64,000 nt of DNA from UTCFX2 sp963788145 (lineage in GTDB: Bacteria > Chloroflexota > Anaerolineae > Anaerolineales > UBA4823). The position numbers and the translations under genes are program-made. The DNA is taken from positions 434,001-498,000 of the forward strand of contig CAWBFQ010000006.1 of assembly GCA_963788145.1 (NCBI GenBank), written 5' to 3'. Position 1 is the stretch's first letter. The number at the start of each line of letters is the position of its first letter. Below the pieces are notes generated by a model, which was not told where the DNA came from, did not search any database, and worked only from the letters and a program-made list of their open reading frames with translations. Positions 35,968 to 45,401 of the stretch are shown one piece after another.

Positions 35968-37437
35968 ATGAAGACCGTTAATTCAATCGCTTATACATCC
36001 CCACAATTTGCGGTGCTATCTGAAACGGAGAAGAAGGATATCCACCTGGCGGCGTTGGAAGTGCTGCGACGCACCGGGATCCGCTTCCACCATGCCGGCG
36101 CTCTCGAATTGTTGAAAAACGCTGGTGCATTTATCTCGGATGGTAACCTTGTGAAGTTCCCTGCTCGCCTGGTCAAACAGGCATTGGCCAGCGCCCCGAG
36201 CCGGGTGATTATGTGCGATCGCAATGGTCAACCGGCTGTGTATTTGGAGGAGCGGAAAGTAAACTTTGGCACCGGGTCGGATTGTTTGAATCTGCTCGAC
36301 CCGCGTACAGGGCAACATCGCCCCTTTGTTGAGGCAGATTTATCCGACGCGTATCACTTATGCGATGCGCTCCCTAATATTCATTTTGTGATGTCTGTAG
36401 GCATCCCTTCGGATGTCGATCCAGCCCTGACCTATGATGTTCAAATGGTCCACATGCTCGAAGATACGGTAAAACCGCTTGTCTTTGTCACGAACGATTA
36501 TGCGAGTTGCAAGAGAGCGATTGATATGGCGGCTGTGGTAGCTGGAGGTTATGAGGCATTGCGTGAGCAGCAGCACATTTTGCTGTATTCAGAACCCAGT
36601 TCACCCCTTCAACAATCGGATACGGCTGTGGACAAACTACTCCTCATGGCGGAATATGAGTTGCCTGTTGTCCATTCCCCTGGGCCTCAAATGGGCGCAG
36701 TAGCTCCGATTACGATGGCGGGGGGTTTGGTGATGTCTGTGGCAGAGATATTGAGCAGTTTGGTGGTACATCAATTGAAAAAGCCAGGAGCGCCATTTAT
36801 CTTTGGAGCCGGGATCCATCATATGGATATGAGCGCGATGCAGATTTGCTATGCTTCACCTGAATTCCAGTTAACCAAAGCCGCTGTTGCCGAAATGGGT
36901 CGCTGGTACGGGATGCCAACCTGGGGATATGCTGGCTGTTCGGACTCTAAAGTGATGGATGAACAGGCTGCCTTGGAGGCCACGCTTTCAGTGATAATGG
37001 CTAAGTTGACCGGTTCTAACCTGATCCACGATGTTGGCTATATGGAGAGCGGTCTGACAACCAGTTATGAAATGATTGCTTTGACGGATGAATTGGTTGG
37101 AATGACCGATCATCTGATCAAAGGAATTGAAGTGACCGAAGAAACTTTGTTGGTGGATGAGATCGACCGGGTTGGCCCTGGTGGTAACTACCTGGATTCA
37201 AAGGTGACTCTCAAACATTATCGTGACTATTGGTTCCCGACTTTACTGGATCGAAAACGCCGTCAACAATGGCTGGATAAAGGTAGTTTGACGTTGGGTC
37301 AACGCTTGAATGCAAAAGTCATTAAGATCATCAATGAACATCAGCCTCAACCGCTCGAAGCTGAGAAGAGTTCAAAAGCTGCGCCAGATCCTGGCGACTG
37401 CAAAAGCCTGAAAGCTGGCGGTAAAGACACCGGCTGA
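35968..37437 (+). CDS. MttB-family (non-pyrrolysine) methyltransferase
   Basis: 489 residues, full length. EVLRRTGIRFHHAGALELL, GTGSDCLNLLDPRTG, KPLVFVTNDY and YAGCSDSKVMDEQAALEATL fit the trimethylamine/betaine methyltransferase superfamily. There is no in-frame TAG, so it lacks pyrrolysine, as do glycine-betaine, proline-betaine and carnitine members. These transfer a methyl group to a corrinoid protein, none of which is encoded nearby. The last 30 residues are an atypical charged tail. Transcriptionally linked to the importer; a proline racemase downstream favours proline betaine as substrate (inference). Confidence 0.9.
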   Translation: MKTVNSIAYTSPQFAVLSETEKKDIHLAALEVLRRTGIRFHHAGALELLKNAGAFISDGNLVKFPARLVKQALASAPSRVIMCDRNGQPAVYLEERKVNFGTGSDCLNLLDPRTGQHRPFVEADLSDAYHLCDALPNIHFVMSVGIPSDVDPALTYDVQMVHMLEDTVKPLVFVTNDYASCKRAIDMAAVVAGGYEALREQQHILLYSEPSSPLQQSDTAVDKLLLMAEYELPVVHSPGPQMGAVAPITMAGGLVMSVAEILSSLVVHQLKKPGAPFIFGAGIHHMDMSAMQICYASPEFQLTKAAVAEMGRWYGMPTWGYAGCSDSKVMDEQAALEATLSVIMAKLTGSNLIHDVGYMESGLTTSYEMIALTDELVGMTDHLIKGIEVTEETLLVDEIDRVGPGGNYLDSKVTLKHYRDYWFPTLLDRKRRQQWLDKGSLTLGQRLNAKVIKIINEHQPQPLEAEKSSKAAPDPGDCKSLKAGGKDTG

Positions 37438-37455
37438 GGATCACAAGATGTTAAC

Positions 37456-37488
37456 AGGGCCGTCTGCTCACACCGGATAGACGGCCCT
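37456..37488. terminator. Strong hairpin after the methyltransferase gene
   Basis: AGGGCCGTCT and AGACGGCCCT form a 10-bp stem with a 13-base loop. The trailing sequence is only moderately T-rich, so it may act as a processing or partial termination site between the methyltransferase and SMP-30 genes. Confidence 0.65.
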
Positions 37489-37505
37489 ATGGTTTATTAT
37501 ACAGA

Positions 37506-38426
37506 ATGGATGGGCTGAAGATGCCTGATGCATCTCGATGGTCTCTCGTTAGCGATGATTTACAATTTCCCGAATCACCTGTTTGGTCGCAGCGGGATGG
37601 CTGCCTTTATCTGGTTGAATGGATTGGAGATCGGGTGCTAAAAATTTGCTCCGATCAACAAGATACCTTGTTTCGCCTGTCGGATGGCAGTGGACCGAGC
37701 GGGCTCTGCCAGGCTCCAGATGGAAGTTTCTGGGTTTGCCAATTTTCTGGCCGGGAATTAGTGCATTACAATATCAAAGGTGAACCAATCCAGATATTAA
37801 GTAATTACCATGGCGCCCCGTTTAGAGGTCCTTGTGATATCACAGCTGATCCGATTGGCGGCGTTTTTTTTACCGATAGCGGCGACTTTGAAGAGGATTG
37901 GCGCTCGGGTCGACCTGTGGGGGCTGTCTATTACCTTGCCCCAGACGGCGTGCTGACTCGGTTCGACCACGATCTTTGTTATCCCAATGGAATCGGTTTA
38001 AGTCCGGATGGTAGAACGCTCTATGTGAGTGAGCATCGCTGCAATCGTTTGCTGGTTTACCAAATGGATGCGGATGGACGGATCCTCGAGAGAAAGAGGA
38101 CGAAAACCTTTGACCAAGATTGTCTATTAGCCCAAGAATTATGTTTTGAGCTTGGTCCAGATGGTTTGTGTGTAATGGAAAATGGAGAGGTTTGGGTGGC
38201 GCATTATGGGGGAGGCAAGCTCATCCGGCTCAACTCGATGGGTGAGATTCTTGGCGTTCTTCGCTTACCGAGCGGTCGTATGCCGACCAGCGTAGCGGTT
38301 ACACCGATAGTGCCTGACCCCTCTGGCGCAAACTTGAAGAGATATGCCCTTTATATCACCGAAGCTGAATTTGGATATCTTTACCGGTGCGAATTGGAAT
38401 TAAACTCCAATACGGTTTTTCCTTGA
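37506..38426 (+). CDS. SMP-30/gluconolactonase-like beta-propeller
   Basis: 306 residues. FPESPVWSQRDGCLYLVEW carries the first metal-ligand Glu. CDITADPIGGVFFTDSG and YPNGIGLSPDGRTLYVSE supply the conserved Asn/Asp ligands of SMP-30/LRE lactonases. The enzyme likely hydrolyses a lactone or related ester; the substrate is unknown. It follows the hairpin after the methyltransferase and precedes the racemase. The start is uncertain, since ATGs at 37506 and 37521 both have weak RBSs. Confidence 0.85.
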   Translation: MDGLKMPDASRWSLVSDDLQFPESPVWSQRDGCLYLVEWIGDRVLKICSDQQDTLFRLSDGSGPSGLCQAPDGSFWVCQFSGRELVHYNIKGEPIQILSNYHGAPFRGPCDITADPIGGVFFTDSGDFEEDWRSGRPVGAVYYLAPDGVLTRFDHDLCYPNGIGLSPDGRTLYVSEHRCNRLLVYQMDADGRILERKRTKTFDQDCLLAQELCFELGPDGLCVMENGEVWVAHYGGGKLIRLNSMGEILGVLRLPSGRMPTSVAVTPIVPDPSGANLKRYALYITEAEFGYLYRCELELNSNTVFP

Positions 38427-38522
38427 TGAAAGGTAAAATTATGCCAATGTTGGCGCTGTTGAAGAATCGCGCATCCTCTTATCCATAGTCTTTTTGACCA
38501 ACCATCAAGGATCAAAGTTGCT

Positions 38523-39569
38523 GTGTTTCCCAATACTCATAACCCTCTTACGATATCCAATTCCATTTTGACGATTGACTCACACACCGCTGGTGAGAGC
38601 ACTCGTTTGGTTATGCAGGGTCTACCGCCGTTGCGCGGATCCAGCATGTCTGAAAAGATGACCGACGCCCAAACCAACATGGCCTGGGCGCCTGGATCAT
38701 TGTTACAGGAGCCGCGTGGTCATAAAGATCTTTATGGGGCAATCCTGACGGAACCATGCCATTCAAAGGCCGATTTTGGGGTCATCTTTATGAGCAATCA
38801 TAGTTTTGAGCCGATGTGTGGACATGGTCTGATTGGGGTTGTGACCAGCCTGTTGGAAACCGGGTTCTTACCCATGCAAGAGCCTGAAACCGAACTCACC
38901 GCCGAAACACCCGCCGGGCTGATCGCTGTTCACGCTAAAGTGGGCAAAGGTCGTGTGCTGGGAGTGGCTTTTGATAATGTCCCTTCCTTTGCTTTGGCTC
39001 TGGATCTGCCGATTCGCCTGGAGAACGGACTGCGTTTGCTCGTTGATGTGGCTTATGGGGGAAATTTCTTCGTGCTCGTTGATAGCGCCCAAATTCAGCT
39101 TGAATTGACCCTAAAGAATGCTCGCCAATTGGCTGAGCTTGGCATGCAGGCCTTGCAGGCTGCCAACGAACAAATCCCGGTCGCTCACCCTCAATTGGCA
39201 TTTCTGAATTCCATTACCGATCTGCGTTTTTATGGAGATCCATTAAGTCCGGGCGCAGATAGTCGAAACATTGTCATTTTGGGAGATCATATGGTGGATC
39301 GCTCACCATGTGGGACGGGCACCTGCGCTGAACTGGCGTCTCGATATGCTCGCCATTTAATCGGTGTGGGTGATTCCTTGATTACCGAAAGTATTCTTGC
39401 AACGCAATTCAAAGGGACAGTTCTCAGGGAAGTGGGGCATGAGCTGACTGGTTTTCCGTTCCCGGCGATTATCCCGCGGCTGGAAGGGAAGGCTTATCTT
39501 ACGGGTGTACACCAATTTATCCTCCAGGATGACGATCCTTTCAAGAATGGATTTTTAATCACAACCTGA
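38523..39569 (+). CDS. Proline racemase family enzyme
   Basis: 348 residues from a GTG. Both catalytic cysteines are present: PMCGHGLIG and SPCGTGTCAELASRYA. Enzymes with both Cys are racemases or epimerases (proline racemase, 4-hydroxyproline 2-epimerase); the dehydratases have Thr or Ser in place of one. IDSHTAGE at the N-terminus is characteristic. In this island it could process proline or hydroxyproline released by demethylation of a betaine (inference). Confidence 0.92.
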   Translation: MFPNTHNPLTISNSILTIDSHTAGESTRLVMQGLPPLRGSSMSEKMTDAQTNMAWAPGSLLQEPRGHKDLYGAILTEPCHSKADFGVIFMSNHSFEPMCGHGLIGVVTSLLETGFLPMQEPETELTAETPAGLIAVHAKVGKGRVLGVAFDNVPSFALALDLPIRLENGLRLLVDVAYGGNFFVLVDSAQIQLELTLKNARQLAELGMQALQAANEQIPVAHPQLAFLNSITDLRFYGDPLSPGADSRNIVILGDHMVDRSPCGTGTCAELASRYARHLIGVGDSLITESILATQFKGTVLREVGHELTGFPFPAIIPRLEGKAYLTGVHQFILQDDDPFKNGFLITT

Positions 39570-39755
39570 ATCTACAACCCGTGAGAAGTGAAATATCGAA
39601 TTCAGTTCCGAAAAAACTGTAAAATTATAGCTAATTCTGTTATTATCACCTTAGAAATTTGCAAGGAATATTGATATTAATAGGAAAATCGCACTGATAC
39701 TCTAGCTTTCTGTTATACTTGGGGCGGTGCAAACGCCGGAGATCTGACCGGTATA

Positions 39756-41150
39756 ATGATTTTGGCAAGGGCTGATTTTGTGATAGATAGCCATTTCGTG
39801 CATGAAGGTGTCGTTCAAAGGCTGGTAAATATCTTTAAATCCGCCTTTGATCAATTGGGAGTCCAGGTTGAATTGGTTGTTTTGGAAGACCTGGTTGTCC
39901 TGATCCATAAAGCCATGTCAGTGCAGGCGCGCAATTATCATAACCTGGACCATGTATTCAGCCTGGTGGATTTGGACGAGCCGATCATTACCCTGGCTGC
40001 TCTTTTTCATGATCTGGTTTATTGCCAGGTAGATAGGGTATTTCTCCCTCAGATTTACCAAATCCTTTCCCCGTATATTGATGAGAGAGACGGAAGAATC
40101 AGGATTGTTGATGAGCCTGCTGTAAGCGACCGTCTGTTCAACATCACGCTGGATGTTTTTGATTTTAAACCCGGTCAATATCTCAAAACATCAACCGGTC
40201 TGAATGAATTCCTCAGCGCTCTGGTGATGGCAAAAAAGCTGGAGTCAATTCTCTCTGATCAGGCGCTTTTCAAGATATTACTATGCATTGAAGCAACCAT
40301 CCCGTTCCGCAATAGTGTCTTGAATGGAGAAGATTATTTTTATACCCTGGAGAAGCGAGCCAACCAGATTGCTGAAAGTTCGTATTTGAAGCTAGATCAA
40401 GCTTCCATTCAAGAGAGCGTCAAACTGGCAGTGATTCTGGCTAATCGGGATGTGGAGAGCTTTGCAGATACGGACGTATCCGGTTATTTAGAAACTACCT
40501 GGAAACTGCTGCCAGAGTTCAACGTTGCTCTGCGCGAGATCAAAGTTTATTCTATTCGGGAATATCGCCATGCGCTGCAAACGATGGAAACCTCGATGAG
40601 TCATCTTGATGCAGAGAGAGTTTTTCATCAATTTCGGGGAGAACCCTCAAATGACGTATTTCAACGCAAAGTGAATCAGGCTCGCAAGAATATCGCTACT
40701 GGACAGGAGTATTTGCGCATCAAATTGCTGACCCAGGCAATCCTGGAAGCGCTTGCCGATCAGACTGGCGGCGATGCTCCCTTGTCTTTGTTCATGGGGG
40801 ATTTGCCCAATGCAGGCATGCACCCACGCCGGTTAGAGGATTATCTACCAGAAATAGCCGCGCCAGAATGGGTGGATGTCACATCGGATCTTTATGGAAT
40901 GTTGACCGGTCATCGCATTCGTGAAGTGAGTTTTGATTTAAGCACCGCGCCGTTATCTTTATTTGTCTATAAGAGACTCATACCAAACAGAGTCAATTAC
41001 CTTTTGAACCTGGCAAAAGAATTGTTTTCGGGCGGCGTCAATTCGAGTGAATTTTTATCCAAGATTGATCCAGATGTATTATCGCCAATCGCTGTTGCCA
41101 GCGCAGAGATGGTCTATACTCGCCGAGAGCAACTCTTGAAATATATTTGA
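39756..41150 (+). CDS. HD-superfamily predicted metal-dependent phosphohydrolase
   Basis: 464 residues. NYHNLDHVFSLVDL followed by LAALFHDLVY gives the H...HD motif of HD-domain proteins in the COG4339 style (first 220 residues). The C-terminal 230 residues are helical and unassigned (LFMGDLPNAGMHPRRLEDYL). Substrate unknown. It is monocistronic, with a TATACT -10-like box about 45 bp upstream at 39713-39718, and ends at a hairpin shared with a convergent small gene. Confidence 0.7.
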   Translation: MILARADFVIDSHFVHEGVVQRLVNIFKSAFDQLGVQVELVVLEDLVVLIHKAMSVQARNYHNLDHVFSLVDLDEPIITLAALFHDLVYCQVDRVFLPQIYQILSPYIDERDGRIRIVDEPAVSDRLFNITLDVFDFKPGQYLKTSTGLNEFLSALVMAKKLESILSDQALFKILLCIEATIPFRNSVLNGEDYFYTLEKRANQIAESSYLKLDQASIQESVKLAVILANRDVESFADTDVSGYLETTWKLLPEFNVALREIKVYSIREYRHALQTMETSMSHLDAERVFHQFRGEPSNDVFQRKVNQARKNIATGQEYLRIKLLTQAILEALADQTGGDAPLSLFMGDLPNAGMHPRRLEDYLPEIAAPEWVDVTSDLYGMLTGHRIREVSFDLSTAPLSLFVYKRLIPNRVNYLLNLAKELFSGGVNSSEFLSKIDPDVLSPIAVASAEMVYTRREQLLKYI

Positions 41151-41157
41151 AAACAAA

Positions 41158-41194
41158 GACCAGTGCTCTGCATTGGATCCTCAGAGGACTGGTC
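41158..41194. terminator. Hairpin between the HD-protein and convergent small membrane protein
   Basis: GACCAGT and ACTGGTC at the outside and CTCTG/CAGAG inside form an interrupted stem of about 12 bp. There is no T-run, so termination is uncertain. Confidence 0.5.
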
Positions 41195-41236
41195 TCAGAA
41201 TTTCAGACCCTGTTTTCAGAACGAAGGGCAACTGGT

Positions 41237-41410
41237 TTAGAATACCAGGGCCAGGATCAAGATAACTGGTAAAGCCAGCACGATCAGTAATCCGATCAAT
41301 AGCCCGAAAACGCAGCCCAGCGTCCCCACTACTAGCCCGATTACACCGACGATTAACCCGAAAATCAACTTCAGGATGCCAAAGATCAATTCAAAAAATA
41401 GACTGAACAT
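41237..41410 (-). CDS. 57-residue glycine-rich membrane protein
   Basis: A small gene not obvious from length alone. The ATG at 41410 has AGGAGAG upstream and the stop is TAA. The product starts MFSLFFELIFGILKLIFGLI and is almost wholly hydrophobic, with Gly every 4-7 residues (GLIVGVIGLVVGTLG, GLLIGLLIVL), a glycine-zipper pattern giving two helices. No charged residues after Lys14. A regulator of membrane stress or a type I toxin-like peptide are possible; no family recognised. Confidence 0.7.
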   Translation of the reverse strand: MFSLFFELIFGILKLIFGLIVGVIGLVVGTLGCVFGLLIGLLIVLALPVILILALVF

Positions 41411-41463
41411 TTCACACTCTCCTGAATAGGTATACGGAGAATTGCGAAGTGGGTTGCAACCGC

Positions 41464-42457
41464 TCAGGCTTTACGGCGAACTCCAAGCCCGGGGCGATCA
41501 GATAAAACCAATTTGGCGCCCTGGTATGTTAGTCCTTCAAAAGGATCATTTGCGATCAGCATGGGCAAGTCGAGGTCTGCATAGTCGCACAATGGCGCGA
41601 GGTGAGCCGCGGCCGAAACCGCCAGCGAGGTTTCAACCATGCAGCCGATCATGACCTGCATTCCGAGCGCCCGGGCAGTATGGATGGCGCGCAATGCTTC
41701 GCGGATTCCACCTGTTTTGGCTAGCTTGATCACAACGCCATCGACTGCGCCGGCATGCGCAGCCACGTCACTCGCTGTCTTGATATTCTCATCGGCAAAA
41801 ATGGGTATACCCAGATTTTGGGCGCGCAACCATTTGAGTCCATCGATGTCACCCATCGCCAGTGGCTGCTCCACGAATTCGATGTCATAATCCAGCAGAC
41901 GTGAAATTATATAGACTGCCTGTTCGCGCTCCCAACCCGCGTTTGCATCCACCCGTAAGCTGGCGGTGGTCGCTTCCCGGAATTCCTCGCACAGCGGCAA
42001 GATCATCCTCTCCACCGCCAAGTTTGATTTTCAACGCGGGCATCCCGCTCTGGCGGGCGCGTTCAGCCATCACTTCCGGTTTGTCAATTGAGATGGTGTA
42101 GCATGTAGGAGGGGCATTCTTTGGATTTAAACCTAACAAACGGTAAAGCGGTTGAGCGAGCCTTTGCCCGAGGAGATCATAAAGCGCCAGGTCGATTGCG
42201 GCTTTAGCCGCATTTGAGCCTTCAGGAAGATCATGCAGAGGTTCTTCTAAATCAAACGGATCCCAATCCCTATCGGCCACTTTCTCTAAGTAGCTGATGA
42301 TGCCTTGTTGAGATTCACCATGATGCGGGACCCCAGCCGCCTCACCCATACCCTCCCCGATATGGACGAATACATTGTGGCGTGAGTTGGTTGCCCCATG
42401 CGCAATTCGCCAGGTTGATTTAAGGTTAATGGTATATGGCTCGTAGGTGATTTTCAT
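41464..42457 (-). CDS. L-Ala-D/L-Glu-type dipeptide epimerase (one frameshift)
   Basis: Enolase-superfamily enzyme that epimerises murein dipeptides. The N-terminal frame (42457 to 41885) gives WRIAHGATNSRHNVFV, ALYDLLGQRLAQPLYRLLG and ALKIKLGGGEDD, where KIK holds the catalytic Lys. The frame then changes near 42,005. The second frame (to 41464) gives SLRVDANAGWE, IEFVEQPLAMGDI, IPIFADENI and VVIKLAKTGG, i.e. the metal-ligand D-E-D set and the second Lys. Restored length is about 330, as in YkfB/YcjG. The ATG overlaps the stop of the upstream NlpC/P60 gene (ATGA). Confidence 0.85.
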
Positions 42458-44322
42458 AGATATCTCCGTGCCCCTGCCAGGTGTTCACGCAACCAGGGGC
42501 GATAACGCGAACTGGATGGATCGAGGCTATTATAAGATACACCCCATGCAGCTCCATTTGCATGGATCAGCTCTTCCCCCCCAAGGCTGATGGCTACATG
42601 GGTAATGGCTGCAAAGCGGTCTTGCTGACGAACATCCGTCTGTTCACTTGCCAGGCTGCCAAAGAACAACAAATCGCCGGGTCGATAGTCGCCGGAAATG
42701 GGCTGACCGATCTGGAATTGTTGATCCGCATCGCGCGGTAATCGGATTCCCAGGAAGTCCCAGAAGGCTGCCGCAAAACCGGAACAATCGAACCCGAAGG
42801 GGCTGCGCCCACCCCATAGATAGGGGACTCCCACAAAGCGCCTAATCAGATCAAGCGTGAAGGAGATGCCTGGGTGGTTTGGAGCAGGCCATAATTCTAC
42901 CGGCAAAAGCCCGGAGCTGTCTACCCACCACAATCTCCCGTCTGGTAGGCGCACCTGTGTAGCGGCGTCCAGGTGTCCTTCGACCGGAAGGTTTATGCCA
43001 AAAGGCAGCTTGCCAGCCTCTGCGCCAATATCCGTTTGCGGTGTGGTTCGAGCATGGAGCAGTTCAGCGAGCACTCTAACCCGGCAGGTAGCCTGGTAGG
43101 CGATTGCTTGCTCGCGCGAACAATGGTGCAGCGCGGCGCGATGAATCCATCCAATATAGCCGTCGCGTTCCATTTGTACCAGGGTCCAATCGCCGCTTTC
43201 TTCAAGTGGGCGTACGACTTCTCCCAGAAGCGCTTGAGAGACCCGCTCGGCCAGGCTGCGCGGTTCGCTTCTCAGATCGCTGACCGCCCGATTGCAGAGC
43301 GCCCAGGGTGTTTCTGGATTAAGCAGGACTTCGACACCTGCGCTGGTCACACTTTCAACTCCAGAGAGAGCGCTTACAGCCTGGACGGCAGCCTGGAGTT
43401 GGTCTTCGGTTAAGACTTTCCCCAGGATGGATGGTTTATCTGCCTGTTCGGAATCTTGAGCGTGATCGTTGCTTCGCAACTCAAAGATCGTAGATCGTTT
43501 ATCTGCATTGTGGTCTCGCTGCAGGCGATACAACGCATCATTGACTTGATCTCCGCGCTGGTCGAGAAATTGTTCCACTCGCTCGATCCAACGGAAGGGC
43601 GTCTCGATGTGGACGCTGTGCCCGCTGCTGGCTGGCAGCCATTGTTCTGCGTAGGGGATGTGCCTGGCAATGAACTGGGCGTGGCGGGCAGGAGCGTTGA
43701 CCTGGTCATTCTCACCCTGGATCACCAGCGTTGGCCGTTGGACGGAGGCGAGCTGATCCGGCGTATAGTTCGGCTCGCTGATGATTTCCTGGACGGTCCA
43801 GCGCAGCAGGTCGCGCCAATACCCCTCGCCGTGCGTCGATCCATGCAGCACGATCATCTCATTCATCCACTCAACCGCTTCTTCGGCCACTCGCTGCGGG
43901 TCGAAGATGGCTGGCTCTTTTTCGACCAGATCCTGGCTGACGAAGGCATTGGCAGCTTGCAGAACGGCAGTTTCGGTGACTTCTGGATGTTCCATCAAAG
44001 TCACTAAGGCGACATTCCCGCCATTGCTGTGCCCGATGATGTGCGCGGTGCGATAACCCAGCGCAAGCACCAGCGCGGCCATGTCGTCGGCCATTTCTTC
44101 GAATCGATAGGAGCCGCCCGGATTTTCGCTTTGACCGTGTCCACGGCAATCCGGCCGAATGACCAACCGGTTCCGGGCCAGCAGCGGCGTGACCAGATCC
44201 CAATCCGCCTTTCCGGTCGAGGTCGACCCGTGGATCAGCAGGATGGGTGCGCGATCGGTTGAGGTGGGTTCTCCAAAGATTTCGTAGAAGATTTTTGCTC
44301 CGTTGAGCTGTAGAAATGCCAT
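42454..44322 (-). CDS. Alpha/beta-hydrolase fused to SH3 and NlpC/P60 endopeptidase
   Basis: 622 residues without frameshift. Residues 1-275 are an alpha/beta-hydrolase (ILLIHGSTSTGK, nucleophile elbow IIGHSNGGNVAL, and SSGHSVHIETP with the His). Residues about 330-480 hold two SH3-like modules (CNRAVSDLRSEPRS, WTLVQMERDGYIGWI). Residues about 480-622 are a NlpC/P60 domain of YkfC type: VPYLWGGRSPFGFDCSGF (Cys), ITHVAISLG (His), ELIHANG (His). YkfC enzymes cut gamma-D-Glu-diamino-acid bonds in murein peptides. No export signal, so it acts in the cytoplasm. It sits between dppA and the epimerase. Confidence 0.87.
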   Translation of the reverse strand: MAFLQLNGAKIFYEIFGEPTSTDRAPILLIHGSTSTGKADWDLVTPLLARNRLVIRPDCRGHGQSENPGGSYRFEEMADDMAALVLALGYRTAHIIGHSNGGNVALVTLMEHPEVTETAVLQAANAFVSQDLVEKEPAIFDPQRVAEEAVEWMNEMIVLHGSTHGEGYWRDLLRWTVQEIISEPNYTPDQLASVQRPTLVIQGENDQVNAPARHAQFIARHIPYAEQWLPASSGHSVHIETPFRWIERVEQFLDQRGDQVNDALYRLQRDHNADKRSTIFELRSNDHAQDSEQADKPSILGKVLTEDQLQAAVQAVSALSGVESVTSAGVEVLLNPETPWALCNRAVSDLRSEPRSLAERVSQALLGEVVRPLEESGDWTLVQMERDGYIGWIHRAALHHCSREQAIAYQATCRVRVLAELLHARTTPQTDIGAEAGKLPFGINLPVEGHLDAATQVRLPDGRLWWVDSSGLLPVELWPAPNHPGISFTLDLIRRFVGVPYLWGGRSPFGFDCSGFAAAFWDFLGIRLPRDADQQFQIGQPISGDYRPGDLLFFGSLASEQTDVRQQDRFAAITHVAISLGGEELIHANGAAWGVSYNSLDPSSSRYRPWLREHLAGARRYL

Positions 44323-44325
44323 AGA

Positions 44326-45148
44326 TCAACCTCGCGCCAGCCCCAATATTGCCCGAAATGCGGCATAGATTTCGATCATATCGGAACCGGTATAAGAAAT
44401 TCTCCTCCCAGTACGACTTGCTCCTGGAAGCACAGCAGCCTTGTCCGCCATCTCGGAATGAACCAGATCGATTTCCATCTGGATGGGTGACATCAGCTTG
44501 TGCGGCCGGGTGGATTGGCCGCGGCGTTAGACTTTCCAGCGCCTGTTTTGCCGCGGATTGGATCATCTGTTGGGAGATGCCGGGCGGCAGCAACTCGGCG
44601 CAAAACCGCCCGCATGCCTGCTTTGTGACTACGGTGATGATGCCGGGGATCAACCCGGCGGCCTCGGCGCATGCGGATTGGTCGCCAGAGATCAGGATGA
44701 CCGGCTTGTCGAAGTGCCCACAGACGGCGGCGTTTAATCCGATCTCGCCGGTTGGGTCGCCCTGGAGGGTCAGATTGGCCACCCGTTCATCGGACCAGGT
44801 GTGTTCGAGGATGGCGTTCTGAGTCCCGATTCGGGCGTGGTAGCCCACAAACATCACGCCATCCACGCCTTGATCCACGCCTTCGACCATCGAAAGCGGC
44901 GCCGGGCTTCCGCTGTTCAAGCGGGCGCGCGAATCCAGTTCTTCGATCAGGATGTTTCTGCCGGCGTTATGCCCATCGGTGACAATCACTTCGTTTGCGC
45001 CGCCATCGAATGCGCCTCGGATGGCAGCGTTGACATCTTCCGTCATCAATCGGCGGAAACGAGCGTATTCGGCATGGTTCGGGTTGACGTGATCCCAGTG
45101 TACTACCCCGGTGATCCCCTCCATGTCCGCAGCTATCAGGATTTTCAT
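44326..45148 (-). CDS. dppA: D-aminopeptidase DppA-like (M55), one frameshift
   Basis: Zinc-dependent M55 peptidase acting on D-amino-acid peptides. From ATG 45148: KILIAADMEGITGV, VIVTDGHNAGRNIL, MFVGYHARIG and ILEHTWS (metal ligands D, E, H). Near 44,510 the frame changes; the correct C-terminus lies in another frame (HSEMADKAAVLPGASR, GSDMIEIYAAFRAILGLA) and stops at 44326, 3 bp before the hydrolase-NlpC start. A single indel restores about 274 residues. First gene of the murein-peptide operon. Confidence 0.87.
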
Positions 45149-45401
45149 ATCATATTGCCTTTCGGTTTGATAGGAATTTTGGATGGTTAAGTCTACCACT
45201 TTTGCGCGACCAAATCAGGCTGAACGCTCCTTTTTCCCGCCTGATCGTGTTACGATAGTATATACCCGCTGAAGTTGAATTTGCGAAAGTCAATAAACGT
45301 TATGACCCATCCTACGGGCTGGACAATCAGGCGTGCACACACTTCCAAAATGGCAAAATCGATGGTAAAGTTCAGTATTGAAAAACGGGAGGGGTAAAGA
45401 A

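Noticed and set aside
35968..37437. Possible pyrrolysine codon in the MttB-family gene
   Set aside because: The frame has no internal TAG; it ends at TGA, so it is a non-pyrrolysine member.
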